Positions 44,516 through 54,161 of a stretch of DNA of 64,000 nucleotides are shown here, piece after piece (positions within the stretch are counted from its first letter, which is position 1; each line of letters starts with the position of its first letter). Position numbers and translations under genes: made by a program. The notes below the pieces were generated by a model. The model was not told the DNA's origin, made no database searches, and worked only from the letters and a program-made list of their open reading frames with translations. This DNA comes from Alphaproteobacteria bacterium (lineage in GTDB: Bacteria; Pseudomonadota; Alphaproteobacteria; Rickettsiales; SXRF01). The DNA lies in assembly GCA_025362975.1 (NCBI GenBank), contig JANYES010000022.1, forward strand, positions 1 through 64,000, read 5' to 3'.

Positions 44516-45407
44516 TGGTGGCCGCGCCCTTTTCCATGTAGCGCAGGAAATCGTTGTCCGGGGACATGACGAGCGTGGTGTCTTTAGAGGAGAGCGATTT
44601 GCGGTAGGCCTGCATGGTGCGGTAGAACTGGAAGAAATCCGGGTCCTGACCGAAAGATTCGGCGAAAATGTGGGTAGCCTCGCCGTCGCCTTCGCCGCGG
44701 AGGATTTCGGCTTTTTTATGCGCTTCGGCGAGCAGGATGGTGCGTTCCTTGTCGGCTTGCGAACGGATTTTCTGGGCATCTTCGGCGCCTTGGGCGCGGT
44801 ACTGGTTGGCGGCGCGGTTGCGCTCGGTCTGCATTCGCTTGTAGATGCCTTCGGAGTTGGCGGGCGGCAGATCGGCGCGCTTGATGCGCACGTCGACGAT
44901 GTCGATGCCGAAGCCGCCTTCGTTGCCTTTGTGGCCTTTGATGCCTTGGGCCTGGGCGTTCACCAGATCGCGGATTTGCTGCATCAGCTCGGCGCGTTTT
45001 TCGGAGATGATAGTGGCGAGCGTTACGTTGCCGAGCGCCTGTCGCAGGGATGATTCGACGATGGAGTTCAGGCGCGAGCGCATGGTGCGTTCATCGGCGA
45101 CCGATTGCTTGAAGCGCAACGGATCGGCGATGCGGTAGCGCACGAAGGTGCTGACGCGCAGGCGCTTCTGGTCGGAGGCGATGACTTCCTTGGTTTCGGC
45201 TTCGAAGTCCAACAGGCGTTTATCATAGTATTCGACGTTCTGGATGAAGGGCAACTTGAATTTCAGCCCCGGCTCCTGTTCGACGCGTTCGGGCTTGCCG
45301 AACTGGAGCACGAGCGCTTGCTCAGTCTGGTCGACGGTGAAGATGGAATTGGTGAGGACGAATAAGCCCACGGCGCCAATGATAAGAGCGGTACCTAGCG
45401 TTTTCAT
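44505..45407 (-). CDS. hflC: HflC, FtsH-modulating SPFH protein
   Basis: A 300-residue SPFH/band-7 protein with one N-terminal membrane helix (LIIGAVGLFVLTNSIFTV) and the domain FDQ/VQ-type sequences VDQTEQALVLQFGKPERV. With HflK it forms the cage around FtsH and modulates its proteolysis. It is coupled to hflK by an ATGA overlap. Confidence 0.96.
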   Translation of the reverse strand: MKTLGTALIIGAVGLFVLTNSIFTVDQTEQALVLQFGKPERVEQEPGLKFKLPFIQNVEYYDKRLLDFEAETKEVIASDQKRLRVSTFVRYRIADPLRFKQSVADERTMRSRLNSIVESSLRQALGNVTLATIISEKRAELMQQIRDLVNAQAQGIKGHKGNEGGFGIDIVDVRIKRADLPPANSEGIYKRMQTERNRAANQYRAQGAEDAQKIRSQADKERTILLAEAHKKAEILRGEGDGEATHIFAESFGQDPDFFQFYRTMQAYRKSLSSKDTTLVMSPDNDFLRYMEKGAATNAR

Positions 45408-46510
45408 TTCGCGTCCTCCGCTTTTTTAAGCTCCGGCAGCGGCAGGTACGGCACGACGCCGCCTTTGCTGTCGACGACCACTTTGGTCATGCCCTGTAAG
45501 ATCTCTTCCATCGTTTCTAAGTACATGCGCTTGCGGGTGACGTCCTTGGCTTGCTTGTACTGGCCGTACACGGCCAGGAAGCGGGAGGCCTCGCCTTGCG
45601 AACGGGCGATGACTTCTTGCTTATAAGCTTCAGCGTCGAGCACGATTTTCTGCGCTTCGCCGCGCGCCCTCGGTACGATGTCGTTATGGTAAGCGCCAGC
45701 TTGGTTGCGGGCGGTTTCCATGTCGGCGATGGCGGTCTGCACGTCACGCTGGGCGTCGAGCACTTCGGCTGGCGGGTCGGCTTTGAGCAGGTTAACGCTG
45801 ACGACTTCGATACCGGCTTTATAGGAGTTCAGCACGTCCTGGATGAGCTTTTTGGTATCCTGGGCTACCTGCAGCTTGCCTTCGGCTAAGACTGTTGCGA
45901 TTTCGGATTTGCCGATGACTTCGCGCATGGCGCTTTCGGACACGGTTTTGACGGTTTCTTCGGGGTTGCGCACGTTGAAGATGAAGTCGGGCGCGGAAGA
46001 AATTTTCCACTGCACTTCGAAATCGATGTCGAGGATGTTTTCGTCGCCGGTCAGCATCAGGCTTTCTTCGTTGACGGCGGCTTCGTTAGTTTTGGCGCGT
46101 GAGCCTGAGTGGAAGCCGATTTCAACATGGTTGATGGAGGTGACGCGCGGAGTTTCGACTTCTTCGATGGGGTACGGCAAATGGTAGTTCAGGCCCGCGC
46201 CGGAGGTGGTGTGATAGGCGCCGAAGCGGGTGACGACGCCCTGCTCGTCGGCTTTGACGAAGTAGATGCCGGAGGACAGCCACAGCAGCACGACGACCGC
46301 GCCGATCAGCATGGCGCCTTTGCCGCCTTCGGAGCCGTTGCCGGGCATGAAATTGCGCAGATGGTCGGTGGCGCGGCGGATCATGTCGTCGAAATCGGGG
46401 CCGCCGGACGGGGGCTTGCCGTCGTTGCCGCCTTTGTTGCCGCCGTTATTGTTGTTACCGGGGGGAGCGCCCCAAGGGCCATGATTATGGTCTTTATCAC
46501 CCCAGGCCAT
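45404..46510 (-). CDS. hflK: HflK, FtsH-modulating SPFH protein
   Basis: A 368-residue SPFH protein. The first 60 residues are rich in Gly, Asn and His (HNHGPWGAPPGNNNNGGNKG), then a membrane helix (MLIGAVVVLLWLSSGIYFV) and the SPFH domain. It is first in the operon hflK-hflC-GNAT-degP. Confidence 0.96.
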   Translation of the reverse strand: MAWGDKDHNHGPWGAPPGNNNNGGNKGGNDGKPPSGGPDFDDMIRRATDHLRNFMPGNGSEGGKGAMLIGAVVVLLWLSSGIYFVKADEQGVVTRFGAYHTTSGAGLNYHLPYPIEEVETPRVTSINHVEIGFHSGSRAKTNEAAVNEESLMLTGDENILDIDFEVQWKISSAPDFIFNVRNPEETVKTVSESAMREVIGKSEIATVLAEGKLQVAQDTKKLIQDVLNSYKAGIEVVSVNLLKADPPAEVLDAQRDVQTAIADMETARNQAGAYHNDIVPRARGEAQKIVLDAEAYKQEVIARSQGEASRFLAVYGQYKQAKDVTRKRMYLETMEEILQGMTKVVVDSKGGVVPYLPLPELKKAEDAK

Positions 46511-46592
46511 CGAACTTCCTCAAATTAGTGTATGGACAAACAATTGCTATTTCGCCTATCACTATCACGATTCCACATAAATTTTCAAGCAA

Positions 46593-47663
46593 ATGTCATC
46601 GATAACACCAGAAATTATAAAAAATAATCTAGCCGGGGTCTACGATCCGGATACGGGCGTCGACGTGGTGTCTTCGGGCATGATTTCGGGCGTGGTGGTG
46701 CGCGAGGGTGCCAGCGGTGCCAAGGTTGGGTTTGTGATTACCATTGAGGCGCGCGACCGCGACCGCAAGGCGTATTTACGTGAGGCGTGCGAAACGCAGG
46801 TGAAGAAACTCGCCGGGGTTGAGTCGGTGACGGCGGTGCTGACGGCGCAGAATTCTGAGGCCATTCCTCCTAAGCCGGAGGCGGGGTATAGCCAACCGCG
46901 CGAGCGCGCCGTGTGGAACGTGACGCCGGTGGAAGGGGTGCGCCGGGTCATTGCGGTGGCGTCGGGCAAGGGCGGTGTCGGGAAGTCGACCACGGCGGTG
47001 AATTTAGCGCTGGCGATGCAGCGCACGGGGTTGCGCGTAGGGCTTCTGGATGCGGATATTTACGGGCCGTCGCTGCCGCGCATGCTGGGGCTGGCAAACG
47101 ATAAGCCGGAGATTGTTGATAATAAAATGGTGGCGCCCGTAGCGCACGGGATTCAATGCATGTCGATGGGGTTTATTACCGGCGATGAGGCGGCGGTGCT
47201 GCGTGGTCCGATGATCAGCAAGACGCTGCACCAGCTCTTGCGGTTTACGCATTGGGGCACGGCCGATGCGCCGCTGGACGTGCTGCTGGTGGACATGCCG
47301 CCGGGGACGGGGGATATCCATTTAAGCCTCGTGCAGCAAACACCGCTGGCGGGAGCGGTGATCGTGACCACGCCGCAGGAAGTAGCGGTGATGGATGCGC
47401 GCAAATGCCTGAAGATGTTCTTGAAGGTCGAGGTGCCGATTCTTGGCATTATTGAGAATATGAGTTACTTTATTGATGCGCGCGGGGAGCGTTTGGCGCT
47501 GTTCGGACAGGGCGGCGGCAAGCGGCTGGCGGACGAGGCGGGCGTGCCCCTGCTCGGCGAAATCCCGATGGATGCGGGGATCGGCGCGGCGGTTGAGCGT
47601 GGCGATATGTATGCGGGCGATGCCGCAGGGGCTTACGCGCAGGCGGCGCAAAAGCTTACTTAA
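46593..47663 (+). CDS. mrp: Mrp/ApbC-type iron-sulfur carrier ATPase
   Basis: A 356-residue protein with an N-terminal DUF59/MIP18-like domain (about 1-85) and a ParA/Mrp ATPase domain with the deviant Walker A GKGGVGKSTTAVNLA. After ENMSYF the usual CxxC cluster ligand is missing (FIDARGERLALFG). Some alphaproteobacterial Mrp proteins also lack it, as far as I recall. It probably still binds or hands over Fe-S clusters. It overlaps the convergent acyltransferase by 8 bp. Confidence 0.92.
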   Translation: MSSITPEIIKNNLAGVYDPDTGVDVVSSGMISGVVVREGASGAKVGFVITIEARDRDRKAYLREACETQVKKLAGVESVTAVLTAQNSEAIPPKPEAGYSQPRERAVWNVTPVEGVRRVIAVASGKGGVGKSTTAVNLALAMQRTGLRVGLLDADIYGPSLPRMLGLANDKPEIVDNKMVAPVAHGIQCMSMGFITGDEAAVLRGPMISKTLHQLLRFTHWGTADAPLDVLLVDMPPGTGDIHLSLVQQTPLAGAVIVTTPQEVAVMDARKCLKMFLKVEVPILGIIENMSYFIDARGERLALFGQGGGKRLADEAGVPLLGEIPMDAGIGAAVERGDMYAGDAAGAYAQAAQKLT

Positions 47664-49536
47664 TAAAATAGCCGAAGATCTGTTGTACGAAGTATTCGGA
47701 CGCCCTTGGCGATAGATGGTCGTTGTCGAAGTAGGCGAGGTCTTCGGGCTCGTCGCCGAGGCGGGTCAGGCAGCCTTCGGCGTTGCACAGCGTGTCATAA
47801 GCGGAGATGTAATCGATGTCTAAATCATGGGCGAGTTGGCGCATTTGCTGGTCGCCGATGGCAGGGTCTACGTCTAACCCGTAGCGCATGTGATCGGGCA
47901 CGCGGTGGAGTGGGTCGGATTCCCAGAAATGCAGTAACGCGATGGATAAAGCCTCACGCCAGATCGGGCCTTTGCCGATAAGCACGATATGGGGGACGGA
48001 GATTTTTTTGAGCGCCGTGACGGTGTTGATAAGCTTGTCAGCGTGGTAGCCGTACAGCCCGTCCCACCGGGCGGCGAGGACGACGCAGTCGGGATGGGTG
48101 AGGGTAATCTTTTGCAGTGTTTTAGAGTTGCTGGCGCGGCAGCCGCGATTGGCGGGGGCTTGGAAATCCATGATCGGCGGACAGCTTGGGGAGGTGTATT
48201 GGGACAGGGCGAAACCATGCTCGGTGGCCATTTTCTTAAAGCCGGGATAGAGCGAAGCGGCATGCGAATCGCCCCATAGCACGATGGAAGGATGCGTTGA
48301 GCTGTCGGTGCATTCGTCAGAAAAATCGCGTTTTTGCAGCAGATGTCCGTTGAGGTAACACCGGTCTGTGCGCCAGTGCTCGCCGGGGTCTATGTGAAGG
48401 CTCACGAGTTGGCGCAGCATGACCGGATAGCGCTGCGGCACGCCGTTTTCATGGTAGATAAGCAAACCGCTGCATCCGGCGATGGCCATCAGCGCGCATA
48501 GGATAAGCGCGGTGCGGGCGGAGGGGCGGCTTCGGATCGGGGTTTCGATGTAGCGGTAGGTGAGCCATGCGAGGGCGAGGCTGAGCATCAGCGCTGCGGA
48601 ATTCCAGAGTGGGTTTTGCGGTTCAAAGCGGTAGATGCGCAGGAACGATAGCAGCGGCCAGTGCCACAGATAGAGCGGATAGCTGATGAGGCCGATGGCG
48701 ACCATGAGCGGGTGCGACAGCAGGGTACGGTTGATGCAGGCGTTGGGACCGGCCGCGATCAGCGCGAGTGTACCCCAGACGGGGATGACGGCCATCCAAC
48801 CGGGGTAAAAACCGTTTTGCGGCAGGGTGAAACTGCCGATGATAATGCAGGCAAGGCCTGCGACGGACAGGGCATGATCGGCGCGTGAGGCGGTGGCACC
48901 TTCGCTCATCAGGCGCGACAGCAGCGCGCCCAGCAGCAATTCCCAGAAGCGCGTGTAGGGCAGGAAGAAGGCGGTGGCGGTAGTCGGGCTATCGAGGTTG
49001 GCGAAATAAGAGGCGATGATGACGGCAAGCAGGCATGAATTCAGCCAGCGCCACCAGCGTTTTGCGAGCATGATGGCGACGGGGAACAGCAGGTAGAACT
49101 GCTCTTCGATGCCGAGGCTCCACAGATGCAGCAGGGGTTTACTGTCGGCGCCGTAGTCGAAATAGCCGTTTTCATGCAAGGAGACGAAGTTGGAGGAAAA
49201 CCCGGCACCGGCGGCGATGTAGATGCCCAGCCGCATGTAGTCTTCGGGCACCAGCAGCAGCCAGCCGAGCGCGAAACAGGACGGCAGCACGACCAGCAAG
49301 GCGGGGAAAATGCGGCGTATGCGGCGGGCGTAGAACTCGCGCAAGGACAACGTGCCAGCGGCGCAGCTATCCATGACGATGGTGCCGATGAGGTAGCCGG
49401 AGATGACGAAGAAGACATCGACGCCGATGAAGCCGCTGCCGACCCATTGGGGGAAGGCGTGGTAGAATAATACGCCGAGCACGGCGAGTGCTCGCAGCCC
49501 GTCGATATCGGCGCGATAGGCAGGGCGGGTGAGCAT
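47656..49536 (-). CDS. OafA-type acyltransferase with SGNH domain
   Basis: A 626-residue membrane O-acyltransferase. The N-terminal acyltransferase-3 domain (about 1-350, ten helices) shows DIDGLRALAVLGVLFYH, ISGYLIG and LWSLGIEEQFYLLFP. The C-terminal periplasmic SGNH domain shows VLWGDSHAASLYPG and the DxxH end in DNDHLSPRA. Such proteins O-acetylate LPS, exopolysaccharide or peptidoglycan; the acceptor is unknown. Confidence 0.93.
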   Translation of the reverse strand: MLTRPAYRADIDGLRALAVLGVLFYHAFPQWVGSGFIGVDVFFVISGYLIGTIVMDSCAAGTLSLREFYARRIRRIFPALLVVLPSCFALGWLLLVPEDYMRLGIYIAAGAGFSSNFVSLHENGYFDYGADSKPLLHLWSLGIEEQFYLLFPVAIMLAKRWWRWLNSCLLAVIIASYFANLDSPTTATAFFLPYTRFWELLLGALLSRLMSEGATASRADHALSVAGLACIIIGSFTLPQNGFYPGWMAVIPVWGTLALIAAGPNACINRTLLSHPLMVAIGLISYPLYLWHWPLLSFLRIYRFEPQNPLWNSAALMLSLALAWLTYRYIETPIRSRPSARTALILCALMAIAGCSGLLIYHENGVPQRYPVMLRQLVSLHIDPGEHWRTDRCYLNGHLLQKRDFSDECTDSSTHPSIVLWGDSHAASLYPGFKKMATEHGFALSQYTSPSCPPIMDFQAPANRGCRASNSKTLQKITLTHPDCVVLAARWDGLYGYHADKLINTVTALKKISVPHIVLIGKGPIWREALSIALLHFWESDPLHRVPDHMRYGLDVDPAIGDQQMRQLAHDLDIDYISAYDTLCNAEGCLTRLGDEPEDLAYFDNDHLSPRASEYFVQQIFGYFIK

Positions 49537-49603
49537 CAGCGGGTCATGGCAGGAATTTTCATACGTTCATTATCAGAAAAAACGTTGTTTCCCAATGGTT
49601 TCG

Positions 49604-50686
49604 TTAGTTTTTCAGCACGCCCCGGCGGACTTGGTCTTCTTCGATGGAAACGAAGAGCGCGCGGAAATTGCCCTCGCCGAAACCCTCGTCGCCTTTGCGC
49701 TGGATGATCTCGTAAAAGATCGGGCCGATGACGGTGGCGGTGAAAATTTGCAGGAGGATACCGCCATCGTGCTTGCCGGGAGCGGATTCGGGGGCGCCGT
49801 CGATCAGGATACCGTTTTTCTTGAGGCGGTCGATGTTTTCGCCGTGGCCGGTGAGACGTCCTTCGATCTGCTCGTAATAGGTGTTCAGCGGTGGTTCCAT
49901 GAAGCGGATGGATTTGGTTTTGAGGGTTTCGACGGTGTGGTAAATGTCGTCGGTCGACATGGCGATGTGCTGTATGCCTTCGCCTTTGTACTCGCGCAGA
50001 TATTCCTCGATCTGGGATTTATCGTCGCTGGATTCGTTGATGGGGATGCGGATTTTGCCGCAGGGACTGGTCATGGCCTTGGATTTTAGGCCGGTGAGCT
50101 TGCCTTCGATATCGAAATAGCGGATTTCGCGGAAGTTGAAGAGCTTTTCGTAGAACCCTGCCCATTCGTCCATTTTGCCGCGGTAGACGTTGTGGGTCAA
50201 ATGGTCGATGGTGGTGAGGCCGACGCCTCTGGGGTGCTGGTCGACGCCGGGAAGCGGGATGAAATCCACGTCGTAAATCGATTGCTTGCCGTAGCGGTCG
50301 ACGAGGTAGAGCAGGCTGCCGCCGATGCCTTTGATGGCGGGGATGTGCAGCTCCATCGGGCCGACTTGCGATTCGATGATTTCAGCGCCGAGCGAACGGG
50401 CGCGCTCGATGGCGGCGTGAGCGTCGCGCACGCGGAAGGCCATTGCGTTCGCCGAGGGGCCGTGGGAGTTGAAAAAGCCTTCGGCTTGGCTGGATTTTTC
50501 GGCGTTGAGGATGAAGTTGACCTCGCCCTGACGCCACAGGTGGACGTTTTTGGAGCGGTGTTTGGCGATTTTGCTGAAGCCGAGCTGGGTGAAAAGCTGT
50601 TCGAGGGGGGCTGGGTCGGCGCTCACGTATTCGACGAATTCGAAGCCGTCCGTGCCCATCGGGTTGATATCTGATTCCTGAGTCAT
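49604..50686 (-). CDS. hppD: 4-hydroxyphenylpyruvate dioxygenase
   Basis: A 360-residue Fe(II) dioxygenase with two vicinal-oxygen-chelate halves, making homogentisate from 4-hydroxyphenylpyruvate. Clear marks are [26 protein letters not shown] (Fe-binding His), [23 protein letters not shown] and a Fe-binding Glu region near [10 protein letters not shown]. It links phhA (next on the plus strand) to hmgA (12 kb downstream). Confidence 0.97.
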   Translation of the reverse strand: MTQESDINPMGTDGFEFVEYVSADPAPLEQLFTQLGFSKIAKHRSKNVHLWRQGEVNFILNAEKSSQAEGFFNSHGPSANAMAFRVRDAHAAIERARSLGAEIIESQVGPMELHIPAIKGIGGSLLYLVDRYGKQSIYDVDFIPLPGVDQHPRGVGLTTIDHLTHNVYRGKMDEWAGFYEKLFNFREIRYFDIEGKLTGLKSKAMTSPCGKIRIPINESSDDKSQIEEYLREYKGEGIQHIAMSTDDIYHTVETLKTKSIRFMEPPLNTYYEQIEGRLTGHGENIDRLKKNGILIDGAPESAPGKHDGGILLQIFTATVIGPIFYEIIQRKGDEGFGEGNFRALFVSIEEDQVRRGVLKN

Positions 50687-50976
50687 GGGGTGATGGCCTT
50701 TGGTTGGTTTTGGGTCATGTACCAGCTATCTGCCGACGTGAGCAGCTTGTCAACTGCTGCGGGATGCGAGGTTGCGGGTTTGGTCAAGTCGGGGGCGGTT
50801 GGGAACCGTTTGTTTTTAGTATAAAGGTAGGTATTTCATTTGGATAGTAGATATGGTTGGCGAATGGGCGCGTTTTCTTGGCTTCTCTTGACATTTCTTG
50901 ACATTTTACTATCCGATCATTTGTATTGATTGAATTATATGTGGCATGCGGATGGGCCGGAAGATTGATTTTTTGA
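50687..50976. other. Intergenic region between hppD and GNAT genes
   Basis: No gene is seen in these 290 bp. The stretch includes the hppD promoter region and AT-rich DNA at 50815-50975 with TTCTTGACATTTCTTGACATTTTACTATC, a near-direct repeat containing TTGACAT twice (50887 and 50899), which could be a promoter -35 pair. Confidence 0.35.
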
Positions 50977-51426
50977 CTAGAGATCTTTGGTGAAATGATA
51001 GCCGAGGATTTTGTAGCCTTCGCGGTGATAAAACCGGTGTGCCTTGTGGGCGGTGGTGTAGCTGTCGAGCACGGCGAGTTCGCAGCCTTCTTTTTTGCCG
51101 ATTGCTTCCACCCATGCCACCAATTGGCTGCCGATGCCCTTGCTGCGCTGGCTGCCCAGCACTACGGCGTTATCGAGGTCGATGTTGCGCCCGCACCAGA
51201 AGCGCATGCCGATCCAGAAACCTAAAGCTCCGAGCATCTTTTTGCCCTCAAACACCCCGGCGCAGCGATAGCCTCTGGCGCGCATTTCCTTGAGCCTTTT
51301 GGTGAACTGGGCTTTGGGCATGTCCTTGTTGAGCTGGGCGATGAGCGGGTAGAGCGCGGCCCAGTCGGCGGCGCTCTTAAGCTCCCGTATCGTAACGGGG
51401 GAAGTGGATTTTTTTGTGCCTTTCAT
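50977..51426 (-). CDS. GNAT N-acetyltransferase
   Basis: A 149-residue GNAT protein with the acetyl-CoA loop LGSQRSKGIGSQLVAWVEAIGKKEG and the end TTAHKAHRFYHREGYKILGYHF. The substrate is unknown. Its start region overlaps the likely promoter of divergent phhA. Confidence 0.88.
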   Translation of the reverse strand: MKGTKKSTSPVTIRELKSAADWAALYPLIAQLNKDMPKAQFTKRLKEMRARGYRCAGVFEGKKMLGALGFWIGMRFWCGRNIDLDNAVVLGSQRSKGIGSQLVAWVEAIGKKEGCELAVLDSYTTAHKAHRFYHREGYKILGYHFTKDL

Positions 51427-51443
51427 GGGCGATATGCTATACT
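51414..51443 (+). promoter_or_regulatory. Likely phhA promoter
   Basis: TTGTGC (51414-51419) and TATACT (51438-51443) are 18 bp apart and lie 28 bp upstream of the phhA start codon. Confidence 0.45.
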
Positions 51444-51471
51444 AATTAAGTGAACAAGTTTAGGAGTGGTT

Positions 51472-52314
51472 ATGACGTTACGCGCTGACACGCATCCGCC
51501 TGACATGCGCGCGGATTATACGTTCGATTTCGATCCGGCGCAATATACCGCGCAAGAGCATGCGACGTGGAAATTTCTCGCCGACCGCCAGAACCCGCTG
51601 CTGAGGAACCGGGCGTGCAAGGAATATTTGCAAGCGCTTGATAAACTTAACATCGTGACCGGTGCGGGCGGGATTCCAGACATACGCCGGGTGAGCGATA
51701 TGCTGGAAAAAACCACGAAGTGGAAGATCGTGGCCGTGCCGGGGCTGATTCCCGGCAGCGTGTTTTTAGAGCATTTGTCCAAACGCCAGTTTCCTGTGAC
51801 GTGGTGGATTCGTGGGGAAGACCAGATCGATTATTTGAAAGAACCCGATATTTTCCATGATCTGTTTGGGCATGTGCCGTTGCTGTCTAACCCCATTTTT
51901 GCCGATTATATGCAGCAATTCGGGCTGGGGGCGATGAAGGCGCGCGGGCTGAAATCGACCAAGCTGATTACGCGACTATACTGGTTTACGGTGGAGTTCG
52001 GGCTGATTAAAACCGAGGACGGGTTGCGGATTTTCGGCTCGGGTATCGTGTCGTCGGCCAAGGAATCGGTATATGCGCTGGATAGCACCGTGCCCAACCG
52101 TATCGAGTTCGATTTGATCCGCATGATGCGCACCAACTATCGCTATGACGATTTGCAGCGCAGCTATTTTGTCATCGACAGCTTCGAGCAATTGTTCGAA
52201 CAGACCAGGCCGGATTTTACCGATTATTATTCGCAGGTGAAGGCGCTGCCGGAGCTGGGAGAATCGGAATTGCTGCCGACGGACCGTATCATCACACGTG
52301 GGGATGGCAACTGA
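51472..52314 (+). CDS. phhA: Phenylalanine 4-hydroxylase
   Basis: A 280-residue pterin-dependent aromatic amino acid hydroxylase that turns phenylalanine into tyrosine. The Fe ligands are in DIFHDLFGHVPLL (two His) and WFTVEFGL (Glu). I start at ATG 51472 with AGGAG at 51462; an in-frame GTG at 51466 is rejected. With hppD and hmgA it makes up the aerobic phenylalanine/tyrosine breakdown route. Confidence 0.96.
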   Translation: MTLRADTHPPDMRADYTFDFDPAQYTAQEHATWKFLADRQNPLLRNRACKEYLQALDKLNIVTGAGGIPDIRRVSDMLEKTTKWKIVAVPGLIPGSVFLEHLSKRQFPVTWWIRGEDQIDYLKEPDIFHDLFGHVPLLSNPIFADYMQQFGLGAMKARGLKSTKLITRLYWFTVEFGLIKTEDGLRIFGSGIVSSAKESVYALDSTVPNRIEFDLIRMMRTNYRYDDLQRSYFVIDSFEQLFEQTRPDFTDYYSQVKALPELGESELLPTDRIITRGDGN

Positions 52315-52486
52315 ACCGTGTACCGCGCCATCGATAAGGAAACGCGGTCGGGAGAGCTCACCTCGCGGCCAAGCTGACCCGTAATACTCCACGATATTAA
52401 CGAACGAATGAATCCAGCGGCTTACCGCGTTGGCCTGTCTTTTGCATAAGCGCTCGGCACTCGTTTGTTAATCATCAGGAGTTTTT

Positions 52487-52795
52487 ATGAACCTTAACAC
52501 CCTGTCATCGCTTGCCGCTGGCAGTACAATCTACACCAGCCAGGCCAGTAACGCGCAGGCGCAGGCAACCAATGCACAGTCCAGCTTCGTCCAGTCCCTG
52601 ACCAGGGTCCAGACCGGCCTGCCGCAGACATTGCTTACGCAGGCGAAGCAACATGCCACCGCTAGCGTACAAGCCACGCAGGCCGCTACGTCTGCGCTTG
52701 GCGGCAACACCGCGCTGAGTGATGGCATTACCAACGCCGCCACCGGCAGTTCCGATGTGAACGGCCTTGGCGCATTACTCGATATCCAAATTTGA
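52487..52795 (+). CDS. Low-complexity Ala/Gln/Ser/Thr-rich protein
   Basis: A 102-residue protein with no signal peptide, rich in Ala, Gln, Ser and Thr (SQASNAQAQATNAQSSFVQSL). Composition resembles flagellar or surface-type small proteins, but no family is recognised. AGGAG precedes the ATG and a strong terminator follows. Probably real and separately expressed. Confidence 0.55.
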   Translation: MNLNTLSSLAAGSTIYTSQASNAQAQATNAQSSFVQSLTRVQTGLPQTLLTQAKQHATASVQATQAATSALGGNTALSDGITNAATGSSDVNGLGALLDIQI

Positions 52796-52800
52796 TTTTT

Positions 52801-52851
52801 GCCGCAGCAGGATGTTCATCCCTTCGGGGGTGCGTCCTGCCGGCGGTTTTT
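52801..52851 (+). terminator. Rho-independent terminator
   Basis: GCCGCAGCAGGA pairs with TCCTGC-CGGCGG around a loop and is followed by TTTTT on the plus strand, between the convergent 52487 and 52850 genes. Confidence 0.75.
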
Positions 52852-54073
52852 ATTTGCCGGGAACGACGGCTTTTTCTTTGAACGGCAATGAGGGCAATGA
52901 GCCCCCGGCGAGGGCGATGCCGGATTGGGCCAGCGCATCCCTTGCCTGCGCGCGGGCGATGTCCAGCGGCTCTTTTTTTTCTTCTTTTTGTGGCGATTGT
53001 TCTTTTGCGGGTTCGAGCGGCGGCAGCCATTCGCTGCCTTGGTAGCCGACCATCACGGCAGTGGCGATTTTATGCACGTAGGTTTTTCGGGCTTCCGGCA
53101 GCAGCAGCTTGAGCTGTTCCTCGGCGATGGCGGAGAGCGGGACTTCCTTGTCGTCGATGGTGACGGTTTTGTAACCAGCGGCGCTGAGGCCCGTGGTGAC
53201 GCTCGAGGGCACGGTCTGGATGGCGTAGAATTCTTTTTTCCGGACAGGGGTGGACATGGCCTGTTCGAATTCGGTTTTCAGAGATTTAGTGTAGGCGCTG
53301 TCGCCTTCCAGCGCGCCGGAATAGGCGTTGACGATAACGTGATGGCCTTTGTACTGCTGGAAGCTGTCCTCGGTGTCGCCTTTCATGAAGGGCACGTTGT
53401 CCTGCCCGCTTTGGGTAAAGCCTTTCAGGCCTTTGACGAGTTTGGATTCGATGGCTTTGGCGTCTTTATGAATGGGGCTTTCGGGCGGGTAGGATTTGGC
53501 GACGCTGGCAAGGGCCGCATGCATGTGGGCGTTGGTGGTGTAGTAGATGATAGAGGCTGGCATTTCTTTGGATTGCGGGGTGGTGAGGATAAGCCCGTCG
53601 GAGCCCTGGCTGGTGGCGAGGGCATTGACCGAGCGGGCGACCAGCGTGTGGAATGCTTTGGGGTTCTCTTCGGAAATGACCATCAGCTTGTCGCGGTCGG
53701 GGAGGTCGGCGACGGTGACGCGGTAGCGCGAGGCGACCCATGCCGCACCGGCGGAGGATTCAAGGATGACCTCGTCGGGGTTGGCCTGGCCAAAGGGCTT
53801 GATGGTGCCGTCTTCGTTCTGGTTCTGGTAGGTGTGGCTGAGCCATGACTGCACGGCTGTGAGGTAGCGCTGCTTATCCTCTTTAGACGTCCTGAGATCT
53901 TCGGCGGCGGCGAGAATGGCCAACGGGGCGGTGTAATCCCAGTAAAACGCGTTGGCGCGCTTGGGCTGGAAGCTGCCTTTGCGGTCGCCGTTTTTCACTT
54001 GCCGGTCAAGTAACGCGCCGACTAGCGTGGTGAGGTCTTTGCGTCCTTCGTCGCTGGTGACTAATCCCGGCAT
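52850..54073 (-). CDS. Hypothetical protein
   Basis: A 407-residue protein with no signal peptide or membrane helix. Patterns such as GSFQPKRANAFYWDYTAPLAILAAAEDL and SSAGAAWVASRY recall the helical toroid fold of six-hairpin glycosidases, but I see no catalytic signature. A Pro/Lys/Glu-rich linker lies near 340-360. I cannot name a function. Confidence 0.65.
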   Translation of the reverse strand: MPGLVTSDEGRKDLTTLVGALLDRQVKNGDRKGSFQPKRANAFYWDYTAPLAILAAAEDLRTSKEDKQRYLTAVQSWLSHTYQNQNEDGTIKPFGQANPDEVILESSAGAAWVASRYRVTVADLPDRDKLMVISEENPKAFHTLVARSVNALATSQGSDGLILTTPQSKEMPASIIYYTTNAHMHAALASVAKSYPPESPIHKDAKAIESKLVKGLKGFTQSGQDNVPFMKGDTEDSFQQYKGHHVIVNAYSGALEGDSAYTKSLKTEFEQAMSTPVRKKEFYAIQTVPSSVTTGLSAAGYKTVTIDDKEVPLSAIAEEQLKLLLPEARKTYVHKIATAVMVGYQGSEWLPPLEPAKEQSPQKEEKKEPLDIARAQARDALAQSGIALAGGSLPSLPFKEKAVVPGK

Positions 54074-54161
54074 GGTTTTCCCCGGATGAGGTTTCAGGAT
54101 ATCATCGGTTAATTAATAAGCAATTTAATTAACCAAGCGCCGCCTCTGGCCGATTTTGGCT

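Noticed and set aside
44516-44779. N-terminal extension of the GNAT protein
   Set aside because: It is the hflC sequence in another frame, rich in Ser/Pro/Arg; the real start is MPVDTQ at 44515.
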